NCBI GenBank assembly: GCA_964557295.1
Contig: CAZKZP010000002.1
Location: 77,239 to 141,238 of the forward strand
Direction: 5' to 3'
DNA: 64,000 nucleotides
Source of the DNA: JBFMHP01 sp964557295
GTDB taxonomy: Bacteria; Pseudomonadota; Gammaproteobacteria; RBG-16-57-12
Below, piece after piece: positions 25,718 through 34,325 of the stretch (within the stretch, counting starts at the first letter, position 1; every line of letters begins with the position of its first letter). Both the position numbers and the translations under genes were made by a program. Below the pieces are notes generated by a model, which worked only from the letters and a program-made list of their open reading frames with translations, made no database searches and was not told the origin of the DNA.

Positions 25718-26761
25718 TTATTTGACGTGGCAGGTCAAGCACAGTCCTGAACTCTTTGAGCCGGTGAAGCTGTTTTGAACGTTGCTCACGCGCAAGAAGC
25801 TGGAGACCATCTGTGCAGGGCCGCCGGTTGGGTCCTGGGACACGCCGTGCGGATCGTGGCACGAGGCGCACTCGACCTTGTAACCATCATTGGCCGTCTT
25901 GTACACGCGCACTTCGTTCTTGTCCATGCCGCCGACTTTCCCCGTGCTGGCGCTGTCGAACCACTTCACGCCATAGCTGCCCTTGGTGCGGGTGGCCAGC
26001 GGAACATTGAACTCGCCGTTCTTGCCGCTCAGCGGGAAGTCGATGCCCACAGGATGGTCGTTGCGCAGGTCGGTGCCGATGAAATAGGCGTTGAAGTCGC
26101 CAACCGGACCAGCCGCTGATAAATCATTGGCATGGCAGTTGGAGCAGTTGCTGAAGCCGGTGTCGCCGGCGAGCACGAAGTGCTTTCCAGCCGCGCCAGC
26201 CGCCGGTCCCGCGTTACCCGCAATACTCCATGTATCGAGAAATGCTTGCGAGGTGTTCCAGTCAGCAGAAGTCTTGTCGGCATTGACCAGCATCTGAGCG
26301 GCGCTATAGCTGCCAGAGCCAGGCATGTTGATAACCGAGTCGATCGCCACGGTGCCGTCATGGCAGGACAGGCAGGTCAGCGAGTTTAGGCCAGGATTGT
26401 GGACGGAACCTGACAGGCTGGTGGTGTTGAGGGCGCTGTACAGGGTATAGGTTGTGGTGGATTTCGAGCGGTTCCACAGCGGCGCTTCGACATTGCTGCT
26501 GGCGCCGTGAGGCGTGTGGCAGTAGACGCAAACTTCATTATATTGGTTGCGATATTGATCCATCGCGACTTGGCCGGCGCCCACAAAGCTCTGGGTGAGA
26601 TTGTGGCGTGTATTGGTAATGCCGCCGGTGCTCAGGCGGTTGGCCTTCGTGTAGTTATTGCCGTCTTTTACCGGAGTTGAAAATTGCGCTTGGACAGCGG
26701 TAGCGGAAACGAGCAAGCCACCGGTGATCACGGCTGCTGCGATTTTTTTCATTTGAACCAT
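25718..26761 (-). CDS. Periplasmic or secreted pentaheme cytochrome c
   Basis: The 347-residue protein has a signal peptide ending at TAVQAQ and five CxxCH motifs: CVYCH, CLSCH, CSNCH, CASCH and CLTCH, the last four residues from the C-terminus. Extra histidines (HTPHG, SCHDG, CHDPHG) can be distal ligands, so bis-His coordination is likely. The VCVYCHTPHG...APLWNR...CLSCHDGTVA pattern recalls a multiheme family common in metal-reducing and other respiratory bacteria. The heme-free stretches between motifs are Gly-, Ser- and Asn-rich. The start at 26761 follows AAGGGGG. It is transcribed alone. Its redox partner is unknown; extracellular or periplasmic electron transfer is inferred. Confidence 0.9.
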   Translation of the reverse strand: MVQMKKIAAAVITGGLLVSATAVQAQFSTPVKDGNNYTKANRLSTGGITNTRHNLTQSFVGAGQVAMDQYRNQYNEVCVYCHTPHGASSNVEAPLWNRSKSTTTYTLYSALNTTSLSGSVHNPGLNSLTCLSCHDGTVAIDSVINMPGSGSYSAAQMLVNADKTSADWNTSQAFLDTWSIAGNAGPAAGAAGKHFVLAGDTGFSNCSNCHANDLSAAGPVGDFNAYFIGTDLRNDHPVGIDFPLSGKNGEFNVPLATRTKGSYGVKWFDSASTGKVGGMDKNEVRVYKTANDGYKVECASCHDPHGVSQDPTGGPAQMVSSFLRVSNVQNSFTGSKSSGLCLTCHVK

Positions 26762-26905
26762 TTTGATACCCCCTTGGCAAAAGCCAGAAAAATTTTATTA
26801 GTATCCCCCAAACAAACACTTGAAATCTTAGCACCAGTCAATCGTGCGGATCAACTGGAACGTAATATTTGTTACTTTGCTGCTGATTTATAGGGATTTT
26901 TTAGA

Positions 26906-27346
26906 TCAGCGTTTATCGCTGTAGCGGTCTCGCTTGCGCATTTTCCGCACCCCTGCGGGGACGATGGAGGCGCGTGAGGTATGCAGAAGACTTTCGATTT
27001 TTTCCAGGTTGTCCAGGATCTGAATCGATTGCATATCCGGGCTGGAAAAATCAAATTGAACCCCGACCCTGCCATCGGCTGCATGCCGTACAACTGCATG
27101 AATATCATGAAGTTGTATGCTGTCGAGGTGGATGTCGACCATGATGTGCTGGTCGATGACGAAATCATGCACGGAGGTATTGAAGCTCAGGCCGCTGCAA
27201 TTGAAATCCAGGGCGCGGACACGGTCGGGGCGTTGGTCGCTGCCCATGGGTCTGACATTTACGACGAGTTTTCCCGCCTTGTAGCGTACGGTTTGTCTAC
27301 GGTCCTTACCTTTTAACATATCAATACCATAAAAAATCACGGTCAT
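26906..27346 (-). CDS. PilZ domain protein (putative c-di-GMP receptor)
   Basis: A 146-residue protein, or 137 residues if it starts at the internal Met at 27319 (MLKGKDRRQTVRYKAG). The opening DRRQTVRY fits the RxxxR motif of PilZ domains. The second motif appears as LDFNCSGLSF rather than the usual DxSxxG, so binding may be altered. The following strands (IHAVVRHAADGRVGVQFDF) are typical of the PilZ barrel. The C-terminal 25 residues are basic. PilZ proteins bind c-di-GMP and control motility or matrix production; several c-di-GMP enzymes occur elsewhere in this window. It is a single gene between the pentaheme cytochrome and sodB. Confidence 0.75.
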   Translation of the reverse strand: MTVIFYGIDMLKGKDRRQTVRYKAGKLVVNVRPMGSDQRPDRVRALDFNCSGLSFNTSVHDFVIDQHIMVDIHLDSIQLHDIHAVVRHAADGRVGVQFDFSSPDMQSIQILDNLEKIESLLHTSRASIVPAGVRKMRKRDRYSDKR

Positions 27347-27396
27347 TGATGAGGATTTCGGGCGATTGGGAAAAAGCTTGAGGGGGAGAGAGAGTT

Positions 27397-27419
27397 GAGG
27401 GGGCGGTTTCCACCCCCTC
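27397..27419. terminator. GC-rich hairpin after sodB
   Basis: GAGGGGG (27397-27403) pairs with CCCCCTC (27413-27419) around a 9-base loop, 13 bases beyond the sodB stop. No T run follows on the minus strand, so termination efficiency is doubtful. Confidence 0.5.
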
Positions 27420-27432
27420 GGGTGAATGAAGA

Positions 27433-28014
27433 TTAGGCAGCGAAGTTTTTCGCAACGAAATCCCAGTTGACGATGGTCCAGAACGATTCGACGTATTTGG
27501 CGCGGGCGTTACGGTAGTCGATATAGTAGGCATGTTCCCACACGTCGCAGGTCAGCAGCGGGGTTTTGCCGTCGGTCAGCGGGGTGGCGGCGTTGCTGGT
27601 ATTGACGATCTCCACGCTACCGTCTTTGTTTTTCACCAGCCACGTCCAGCCGGAACCGAAGTTGGTGGCGGCCGAGGTGCTGAACTTGGCCTTGAATTCG
27701 CTGAACGAGCCGAAGGCCTTGTTGATGGCGTCGGCGAGTTTTCCGGTCGGTTCGCCGCCGCCCTTGGGCTTGAGGCAGTTCCAGTAGAAGGTATGGTTCC
27801 AGACCTGGGCGGCGTTGTTGAACAGGCCGCCGGAGGATTTTTTGATGATCTCTTCCAACGTGGACTTCTCGAAATCAGTGCCGGCGATCAGGTTGTTGAG
27901 GTTGGTGACGTAGGTTTGGTGATGCTTGCCGTAGTGGTAGTCGATGGTTTCGGCCGAGATGACCGGTTCCAGGGCGTTCTTTGCGTAGGGTAGGGGGGGC
28001 AATTCAAAGGCCAT
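27433..28014 (-). CDS. sodB: Superoxide dismutase (Fe-type)
   Basis: This 193-residue enzyme disproportionates superoxide in the cytoplasm. Metal ligands are H27 (DYHYGKHHQTYV), H74 (NHTFYW), D157 and H161 (CDVWEHAYYIDY). Q70 in AAQVWNH is the second-sphere glutamine position characteristic of Fe-SOD; Mn enzymes usually place it later. Length and motifs match SodB. There is no signal peptide. It is monocistronic, with a hairpin downstream. Confidence 0.96.
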   Translation of the reverse strand: MAFELPPLPYAKNALEPVISAETIDYHYGKHHQTYVTNLNNLIAGTDFEKSTLEEIIKKSSGGLFNNAAQVWNHTFYWNCLKPKGGGEPTGKLADAINKAFGSFSEFKAKFSTSAATNFGSGWTWLVKNKDGSVEIVNTSNAATPLTDGKTPLLTCDVWEHAYYIDYRNARAKYVESFWTIVNWDFVAKNFAA

Positions 28015-28188
28015 TGTTTTTCTCTCCTCGGTGGATGGTGTATTAGAGTAGGCGGTTCAGTTCTTGGGGCGGCTGGTGAAATATCAAGGGCCGGCCACGA
28101 AACGGAATAGTCCAGAATTTTAGTCGATTATTATAGGCTTGGCAAAAATGAGTATTCCTCACCAGCGCATGTGTAGCGAAGGGTCGCA

Positions 28189-29721
28189 ATGAATCCGGTC
28201 GAATTAGGCATATTTTCCAGTCGTGTCGAGGCGTTCTGCGACGAGATGGGCGGGGTGCTGCGCCGCGCGGCGTTTTCGCCCAATATCAAGGAGCGGCTGG
28301 ATTTCTCCTGTGCCGTGTTTGATGCGCAGGGCGAGCTCTGCGCTCAGGCGGCGCATATCCCGGTGCATCTGGGCAGCATGGCCTATGCGATGCGGGGGAT
28401 TGTCAGCCGTTTCGCATGGCGGGCGGGGGATATGGTGATCGTCAACGATCCATACCTTGGCGGGACGCATCTGCCGGATGTCACCTTGATCGCTCCCCTG
28501 TTCATTGCCGGTGAGTTGACCGGGTTCGTGGCCAATCGCGCCCATCACGCCGATATCGGGGCGAGCGCGCCGGGGTCGATGCCGCTGTCGCGCTCTTTGG
28601 AGGAAGAGGGGTTGATCATCGCGCCGGTCAAGCTGATCGAGGCCGGGGGGATGAATGAGGCCCTGTTCGACTCCTTCATGGCGCGGCTGCACCATGGGGA
28701 GCGCGCCAAGGGGGATTTTCTGGCGCAGATCAGCGCCAATCGGGCCGGGGTGGCTCGCCTCGAACAGTTGATTGATGAGCTGGGTGGCGCAGGGTTTCGC
28801 GCCGGCCTGAATGAACTCAATGACTACGCCGAGCGGCTGGCTTGGAGTGGGCTCGCCAGCCTGCCGCGCGGCCGGTATCGATTCGCGGATGCGATGGATG
28901 ATGACGGCTATGCGCAAGATCATACGATTGCCTGCGCGATCGAGGTGAGCGAGTCGGGTATCGTGGTGGATTTCACCGGGACCGCGCCGCAGGCGGCAGG
29001 CAACATCAATTGCCCGATCTCGGTGGCCGCCGCCGGGGTCTATTATGTCTTCCGTTGTCTGATGCCTGCGCAAACCCCCGGGTGCGCAGGCGCCTTCCGC
29101 AAGATCACGATCCAGGCCCCGGAGGGCTGCCTGCTCAATGCGCGCTATCCCGCGGCGGTGGCGGCGGGCAATGTCGAGACCAGCACGCGGGTGGTGGATG
29201 TGGTGATGGGGGCCTTGGCGCAGGCCATCCCTGAGCGCATCCCGGCGGCCAGTCACGGCAGCATGAATAACATCGCCATGGGCGCTCGAACCGAGGCCAA
29301 AGGCTGGGACTACTACGAAACCCTTGGCGGCGGCATGGGCGCCGGGGCGCACGCGCCGGGCTGGAGCGCGGTGCAGACCCACATGACCAACACCCTGAAC
29401 ACGCCGATCGAGGCCCTGGAGATGAGCTACCCGGTGCGGGTGCGCCGTTATACCGTGCGCCGCGGCTCCGGCGGGGAGGGGCGGCAGCGCGGCGGCGATG
29501 GCCTGATCCGTGAGTTCGAGTTTCTCGCGCCGGCCCAGGTCACCTTGCTCACGGAGCGGCGCCGGCATGCGCCGTGGGGCTTGCAGGGCGGCGGGGCGGG
29601 GCAGTGCGGGCGCAACACGCTCAACGGCGAGACGTTGCCGGGCAAGGCGACGTTCGAAGTCCGTCCGGGGGATCGGGTGCGACTGGAGACCCCAGGCGGG
29701 GGCGGGTTTGGTTCGGCTTAG
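28189..29721 (+). CDS. HyuB / 5-oxoprolinase beta-type subunit (N-methylhydantoinase B family)
   Basis: The 510-residue protein begins VELGIFSSRVEAFCDEMGGVLRRAAFSPNIKERLDFSCAVFD, the family's N-terminal signature. DPYLGGTHLPDVTLIAPLF and a Gly-rich end (RGGSGGEGRQRGGDGLIREFEFL, ETPGGGGFG) follow. HyuB subunits normally act with a HyuA ATPase subunit in ATP-dependent opening of hydantoin or 5-oxoproline rings. No hyuA lies on either side, so the partner must be elsewhere or this protein works with an unlinked one. The end overlaps the convergent GGDEF/EAL gene by four bases. Substrate unknown. Confidence 0.88.
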   Translation: MNPVELGIFSSRVEAFCDEMGGVLRRAAFSPNIKERLDFSCAVFDAQGELCAQAAHIPVHLGSMAYAMRGIVSRFAWRAGDMVIVNDPYLGGTHLPDVTLIAPLFIAGELTGFVANRAHHADIGASAPGSMPLSRSLEEEGLIIAPVKLIEAGGMNEALFDSFMARLHHGERAKGDFLAQISANRAGVARLEQLIDELGGAGFRAGLNELNDYAERLAWSGLASLPRGRYRFADAMDDDGYAQDHTIACAIEVSESGIVVDFTGTAPQAAGNINCPISVAAAGVYYVFRCLMPAQTPGCAGAFRKITIQAPEGCLLNARYPAAVAAGNVETSTRVVDVVMGALAQAIPERIPAASHGSMNNIAMGARTEAKGWDYYETLGGGMGAGAHAPGWSAVQTHMTNTLNTPIEALEMSYPVRVRRYTVRRGSGGEGRQRGGDGLIREFEFLAPAQVTLLTERRRHAPWGLQGGGAGQCGRNTLNGETLPGKATFEVRPGDRVRLETPGGGGFGSA

Positions 29722-31586
29722 GCGGCCCAGCGCGAGCCGGTGAGCCAGGGCGTCAGATCCGCGCCGCTGACCGGACGGGAGATGAAATAACCCTGGGCCA
29801 TATCGCAGCCCAGCGCGATCAGGTGCTGTAAGGTCGGTTCGTCCTCGATGCCCTCGGCGACGACGATGCAGCCCATGTTGTGCGCGAGGTCGATGGTCGA
29901 TTTGACGATCACCGTGTCGTTGTCGTTCTTCAGCATGTCCATGATGAAGGAGCGGTCGATCTTGATCTCGGACACGGGCAGGCGCTTGAGATAGCTGAGC
30001 GAGGAATAGCCCGTGCCGAAATCATCCACCGAGAGTTTGATGCCCATCGCGTGCAGGCGGTTCAGCGTGACCAGCGCGGCCTCGGGATCGGCCATGATCA
30101 CGCTTTCGGTGATCTCCAATTTCAATTGCCCGGCGGGCACTCCCCATTTGTGCAGCAGCTGCCCCACCTGATCCGCGAGGTGCTGGTCATAGAGGTTGCG
30201 GGCGGAGAGGTTGACCGCCATGCTGAGGTTGAGGCCCAGATCCCGCCAGGTCCGGCACTGGCGCAGGGATTCCTCCAGCACCCACAGGGTGAGCTTGCCG
30301 ATCAGGTCGCTTTTTTCGGCGAGATAGATGAAGTCGCCCGGCGGGATCATGCCGCGGGTGGGATGTTTCCAACGCACCAGGGTCTCGACACTGGTGGTCT
30401 GGAGTGTTCGCAGATCGACCTTGGGCTGATAGAAGGCCACCAGCTGATGGTCCTCGATGGCGTGGCGCATCTCCGCCATCAAGGCCAGGCGCTGCACGCT
30501 GTAGGGGTCGATCTCGGTCTCGTACTGCTGGAAGGCGCGCCGCTCCTGTTTGGCGTGATACATGGCGGCCTCGGCGCGTTTGATCAGGGTGGCGGCGTCT
30601 TGGGCATCGCGCGGATAGAGGGCGGCGCCGATGCTGGCGTTGGTCATGATCTCCAGATCATTGATCGCGTAGCTCTGATTGATCGCCTGGTTGAGTTGCG
30701 CGGCGAGTTGCGTGGTGTGTTCATGCGAGGTCGCATGCACCACCACGGCGAACTCGTCGCCGCCGAAGCGCGAGATGACGGCGGCATCCGGCAGGATTTC
30801 GCGAATGCGCTGGCTGGCCGCCTGCAACATCTGGTCGCCGGCGCCGTGGCCGAGGGTGTCGTTGATGTCGCGCAGGTTATTCAGATCGATGATGAACAAG
30901 GTGAGGGCGCGGGCGCGCGCGAGCAGTTCTTCGAGTTCGCTGGTGAAATGATACCGGTTGGGCAGGCCGGTCAGTTTGTCGTGCAGCGCCTGGTGGTGCA
31001 GCGCCGCGTTTTGTTCATCCAAGGTTGCCACGATGCGCTTGGAGGCGATCAGCGCGATCCAGATCGCCAGCCAGGTGATGAGGAAGGCGAGGATCGCCAG
31101 GCGCTTCCCCAGCGTGATGGAAAACGAGGGCAGCGCCGGATTTTTGCGATGGATGAGCAGCAGCGTATAGGGCAGCCCTGGCAGGGCTGATTTGGCCCAG
31201 GCGAAGGTGTGCCGATCAGTCTCGCTGTTGCCGGCAGTGTCTGCCCTGGCCAGCACGTCTTGCAACGGGAGTGTCGCCGACAGCTCGCTGAATGCGGCAT
31301 CCGAGATGCGTGGGCTGGCGGTGATGCGGCGGTGATCCGTCGCGATGAACATGAACTCCGGTGACTCGCTGTGCGGCAGGAGTGCGCGCAGCTCCTCCAG
31401 GCTGAGGGTGTCCGGCAGCCCGGTGAGGTGGGTTCGCACCTCGGTGTCGATGATCTGCTCCAGCAGCGCGAGTGCCTGGTTATTGTTGGCATCCAGGGCG
31501 GCGCGATGGGCCACCAGGCCGAACAGCAGCAGCACGAACAGCGCGACCAGCACAAAGCCGGTCACCAGTCGCATTCTGACGTTCAC
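29718..31586 (-). CDS. Membrane GGDEF-EAL protein (c-di-GMP turnover)
   Basis: The 622-residue protein has TM1 at about residues 7-27, a periplasmic region of about 120 residues and TM2 near 165-182. A GGDEF domain follows with intact RFGGDEFAVVV near residue 275, then an EAL domain (about 360-615). The EAL signature reads ETLVRW, with Thr for Ala but the catalytic Glu kept. Downstream metal and base residues appear present: NLSARN, ITESV, DDFGTGYSSL, KIDRSF and the AEGIED segment. Both synthesis and hydrolysis of c-di-GMP are therefore possible. The periplasmic part is a sensor I cannot name. It lies 9 bases downstream of the small DUF2892 gene and may be co-transcribed with it. Confidence 0.93.
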   Translation of the reverse strand: MNVRMRLVTGFVLVALFVLLLFGLVAHRAALDANNNQALALLEQIIDTEVRTHLTGLPDTLSLEELRALLPHSESPEFMFIATDHRRITASPRISDAAFSELSATLPLQDVLARADTAGNSETDRHTFAWAKSALPGLPYTLLLIHRKNPALPSFSITLGKRLAILAFLITWLAIWIALIASKRIVATLDEQNAALHHQALHDKLTGLPNRYHFTSELEELLARARALTLFIIDLNNLRDINDTLGHGAGDQMLQAASQRIREILPDAAVISRFGGDEFAVVVHATSHEHTTQLAAQLNQAINQSYAINDLEIMTNASIGAALYPRDAQDAATLIKRAEAAMYHAKQERRAFQQYETEIDPYSVQRLALMAEMRHAIEDHQLVAFYQPKVDLRTLQTTSVETLVRWKHPTRGMIPPGDFIYLAEKSDLIGKLTLWVLEESLRQCRTWRDLGLNLSMAVNLSARNLYDQHLADQVGQLLHKWGVPAGQLKLEITESVIMADPEAALVTLNRLHAMGIKLSVDDFGTGYSSLSYLKRLPVSEIKIDRSFIMDMLKNDNDTVIVKSTIDLAHNMGCIVVAEGIEDEPTLQHLIALGCDMAQGYFISRPVSGADLTPWLTGSRWAA

Positions 31587-31595
31587 GCGTGGCCT

Positions 31596-31817
31596 TTAGT
31601 CTTTGTGGATCTTGCAGGTATTGATTCCGGCCAGGGAATAGACGGGGCAAAAGCCGCTGAACGCCACGAACAGATTGATCACGCCGAAGACACCGAGCGC
31701 CAGGGCGAGCAGCTGATCGCCGACGATGCTGGTGTCGATGAAGCCGAGATAGATGCAGATCGCTGCGATGGCGATGCGCGCGATCCGGTCCAGTGACGAG
31801 GTGTTTTTCTTGAGCAT
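31596..31817 (-). CDS. Small DUF2892/YgaP-like inner-membrane protein
   Basis: The 73-residue protein has two hydrophobic segments (about residues 12-25 and 33-52). It begins with a basic stretch (LKKNTSSLDRIARIAIA) and ends GFCPVYSLAGINTCKIHKD. The GFCPVYxxxGxxTC pattern is characteristic of the DUF2892 membrane domain found alone or fused to rhodanese in YgaP. The two cysteines may be redox active or carry sulfur. It is the first gene of a probable two-gene unit with the GGDEF-EAL gene. Confidence 0.88.
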   Translation of the reverse strand: MLKKNTSSLDRIARIAIAAICIYLGFIDTSIVGDQLLALALGVFGVINLFVAFSGFCPVYSLAGINTCKIHKD

Positions 31818-31936
31818 AAATTCCTCTGATTCGTAAGGATAAGCGATCGAATAGTGTTAGCTTTTGCTTATATCGGCTTCCGCTAATAATGTGTTAATTT
31901 TCCCGGTGCTGAAGACGGCGAGTTGAGAGATGAGTC

Positions 31937-33712
31937 ATGTGCGGGATTTGCGGTGAATTGCGTTTGAATGATCAGGCGCCCGATCTGGGGCTGATCGACC
32001 GGATGATGGGTCGGATCGCCCGGCGCGGGCCGAATCACGCCGGCAGCTATTCGGACGGGCCGCTGGCCTTTGGGCATCGGCGCTTGTCCATCATCGATCT
32101 GTCGGAAAAGGCCAATCAGCCGATGCTCGATCCCGATCTGGGCCTGGCGCTGGTCTTCAACGGCACGATTTACAACTACCCTGAGCTGCGCGCGGAATTG
32201 CAGGGGAGCGGCTACCGCTTCTTCTCCAGTGGCGACACCGAGGTCATCCTCAAGGCCTATCACGCCTGGGGGCCGGAGTGCGTCAAACGGCTGCACGGGA
32301 TGTTCGCGTTTGCGATCTGGGAGCTCAAGGCCAAGCGCTTGTTTCTGGCGCGTGACCGGATGGGGATCAAACCGCTGTACTACAGCCAGACGGCGGGCGC
32401 GTTTCGCTTTGCCTCCAACACCCAGGCCTTGCTCGAAGCCGCGGATGTGGATCGCGCCATCGATCCGGTCGGGCTGCATCACCAGCTCACCCTGCACGCG
32501 GTGATCCCGGCCCCGCGTACCATCCTGAAAGGTGTGCAGAAGCTCGCGCCGGGGACGACGATGACCGTCGATCTGACCGGGCAGACCCGCGTGCAGCGTT
32601 ATTGGACGCTCGATGCGCGGCGGCCCGCCGAGGCGCGCAGCGAGCGGGAGTGGATCGACAGCATTCATGACGCGCTGCGCTTGGCGGTGAAGCGCCGGCT
32701 GGAGATCGCCGATGTGCCGGTCGGCGTGCTGCTCTCCGGCGGGCTGGACTCCAGCCTGTTGGTGGCCTTGCTGGCCGAGGCCGGGGTGCGCGATCTGCGC
32801 ACCTTCTCCATCGGATTCGAGGATATCGCCGACGAGCGCGGCAGCGAGTTCGAGTATTCCGATCAGGTCGTGGCGCGCTACCAGACGCGGCACCAGAAAT
32901 ATCACATTCCCAACAGCGAGGTGTTGCCGCGCCTGCCCGAGGCGGTGGCCAATATGGCCGAGCCCATGGTGGGGCAGGACGCGGTGGCGTTCTATCTGCT
33001 GGCCGAACGGGTGTCGCGGGAGGTGCGCGTGGTGCAGAGCGGTCAGGGGGCGGACGAGGTCTTCGGCGGCTATTTCTGGTATCCGCGCATGGAGGCGGAG
33101 AACGGCACGGATCTGGAACGTTTCGCCCAGCACTATTTCGACCGCCGCCATCCGGAGTTTCTCGAAACCGTCACGCCCGGCTACCAAGGGCCGGACTACA
33201 CCCGCGCGCTGGTCGAAGACCTGCTCGCCCAGCCCGGCGCCGCTACCTTCCTCGACCGGGTGCTGCGCCTGGATGTGACCACGCTGATCGTCGATGACCC
33301 GGTCAAGCGCGTCGACAATATGACCATGGCCTGGGGTCTGGAGGCGCGGGTGCCGTTTCTGGATCACACCTTGGTGGAGCTGGCCTTCCAGGCGCCCCCC
33401 GAGCTCAAATTGAAATCCGCAGGCAAGCACCTGCTCAAGGAGATCGCCCGGCCCCTGCTGCCGGCGCAGGTGATCGACCGGCCCAAGGGCTATTTCCCGA
33501 TGCCGGCCCTGAAATACGTGCGCGGGGAGTTTCTCGATTTCATGCGCGACACCCTCAATTCACCGGCCTGTCATCAGCGTGGGGTATTTTCCCGGACCTA
33601 TCTCGATAAACTATTGGCCGCGCCGGAAGCCCACTTCACCCCGCTGCGCGGCAGCAAGCTCTGGCACAGCGCCTTGTTGGAATACTGGCTGCAGATGCAT
33701 GTGGACCAATGA
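31937..33712 (+). CDS. Asparagine-synthase-family amidotransferase, N-acetylglutaminylglutamine type
   Basis: The 591-residue protein begins with catalytic Cys2 (MCGICGELRL) of a class II glutamine amidotransferase domain, with RRGPNHAG, GHRRLSIIDLS and FNGTIYNYPELR. A synthetase domain follows with PP-loop LLSGGLDSSLLVALLAEAG and QSGQGADEVFGGYFWYP. The sequence reads closest to the subgroup (TIGR03104-type) that amidates N-acetylglutaminylglutamine to make the osmoprotectant NAGGN. Elsewhere it pairs with an ATP-grasp/GNAT synthetase gene, but none is adjacent here. Simple asparagine synthesis is the alternative. The start follows GAGTTGAGAGATGAGTC, a weak ribosome site. Confidence 0.82.
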   Translation: MCGICGELRLNDQAPDLGLIDRMMGRIARRGPNHAGSYSDGPLAFGHRRLSIIDLSEKANQPMLDPDLGLALVFNGTIYNYPELRAELQGSGYRFFSSGDTEVILKAYHAWGPECVKRLHGMFAFAIWELKAKRLFLARDRMGIKPLYYSQTAGAFRFASNTQALLEAADVDRAIDPVGLHHQLTLHAVIPAPRTILKGVQKLAPGTTMTVDLTGQTRVQRYWTLDARRPAEARSEREWIDSIHDALRLAVKRRLEIADVPVGVLLSGGLDSSLLVALLAEAGVRDLRTFSIGFEDIADERGSEFEYSDQVVARYQTRHQKYHIPNSEVLPRLPEAVANMAEPMVGQDAVAFYLLAERVSREVRVVQSGQGADEVFGGYFWYPRMEAENGTDLERFAQHYFDRRHPEFLETVTPGYQGPDYTRALVEDLLAQPGAATFLDRVLRLDVTTLIVDDPVKRVDNMTMAWGLEARVPFLDHTLVELAFQAPPELKLKSAGKHLLKEIARPLLPAQVIDRPKGYFPMPALKYVRGEFLDFMRDTLNSPACHQRGVFSRTYLDKLLAAPEAHFTPLRGSKLWHSALLEYWLQMHVDQ

Positions 33713-33923
33713 ATGAATATGCAATTCTTGTAGGATAAGATTTACAACCTGGGATATGATTTGCTGAGAAGTGTGAAGCGATTCACATTTATTTCAATAG
33801 GAAGGCAGGTGTTTACCACCTAAAATGATCTGGTATTCCAGTCTCGCTCATGGATGACTACAGACATTACAATCAATCTTGATTAAAATACTAAGAATTA
33901 AGCGTGACACGAGGTAATGTTCA

Positions 33924-34259
33924 ATGAATCCATTAGAGCGCATCAAAAAGCAGGTGACCGATAATAAGGTCATTATTTATATGAAAGGCACGCCGCAGCT
34001 GCCTTCGTGCGGTTTTTCCAGCCGGGCGGCCCAGGCCTTGATGGCCTGCGGTGAAGAGTTTGCCTACATCAATGTGCTGGAAGACCCTGAGATCTACGAG
34101 AACCTGCCCAAATTCGCCGATTGGCCCACCTTCCCGCAAATCTATATCAACGGCGAGCTGATCGGCGGCTGCGACATCACCCTCGAACTGTTTCGCACCG
34201 GCGAGTTGCAGAAGATGGTGAAGGAAGCGATGCATTCAAGCGCTGAATCCAACTCTTAA
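33924..34259 (+). CDS. grxD: Monothiol glutaredoxin (Grx4 type)
   Basis: The 111-residue cytoplasmic protein carries the monothiol CGFS motif near residue 30 (PQLPSCGFSSRAAQ), the GSH-binding WPTFPQIYINGELIGG loop and the CDI segment typical of Grx4. It coordinates a [2Fe-2S] cluster with glutathione and delivers or senses Fe-S clusters. The upstream 211-base spacer is AT-rich and should hold its promoter. A clear terminator follows. Confidence 0.97.
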   Translation: MNPLERIKKQVTDNKVIIYMKGTPQLPSCGFSSRAAQALMACGEEFAYINVLEDPEIYENLPKFADWPTFPQIYINGELIGGCDITLELFRTGELQKMVKEAMHSSAESNS

Positions 34260-34283
34260 GCAATCAATTACTGCCGGTTTGAT

Positions 34284-34320
34284 CGATGAGTCCTGCGCTA
34301 TGCAGGATTCATTGTTTTTG
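34284..34320 (+). terminator. Rho-independent terminator after grxD
   Basis: ATGAGTCCTGC (34286-34296) pairs with GCAGGATTCAT (34302-34312) around GCTAT, with one G-T pair, followed by TGTTTTTGG. Confidence 0.88.
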
Positions 34321-34325
34321 GGGGG

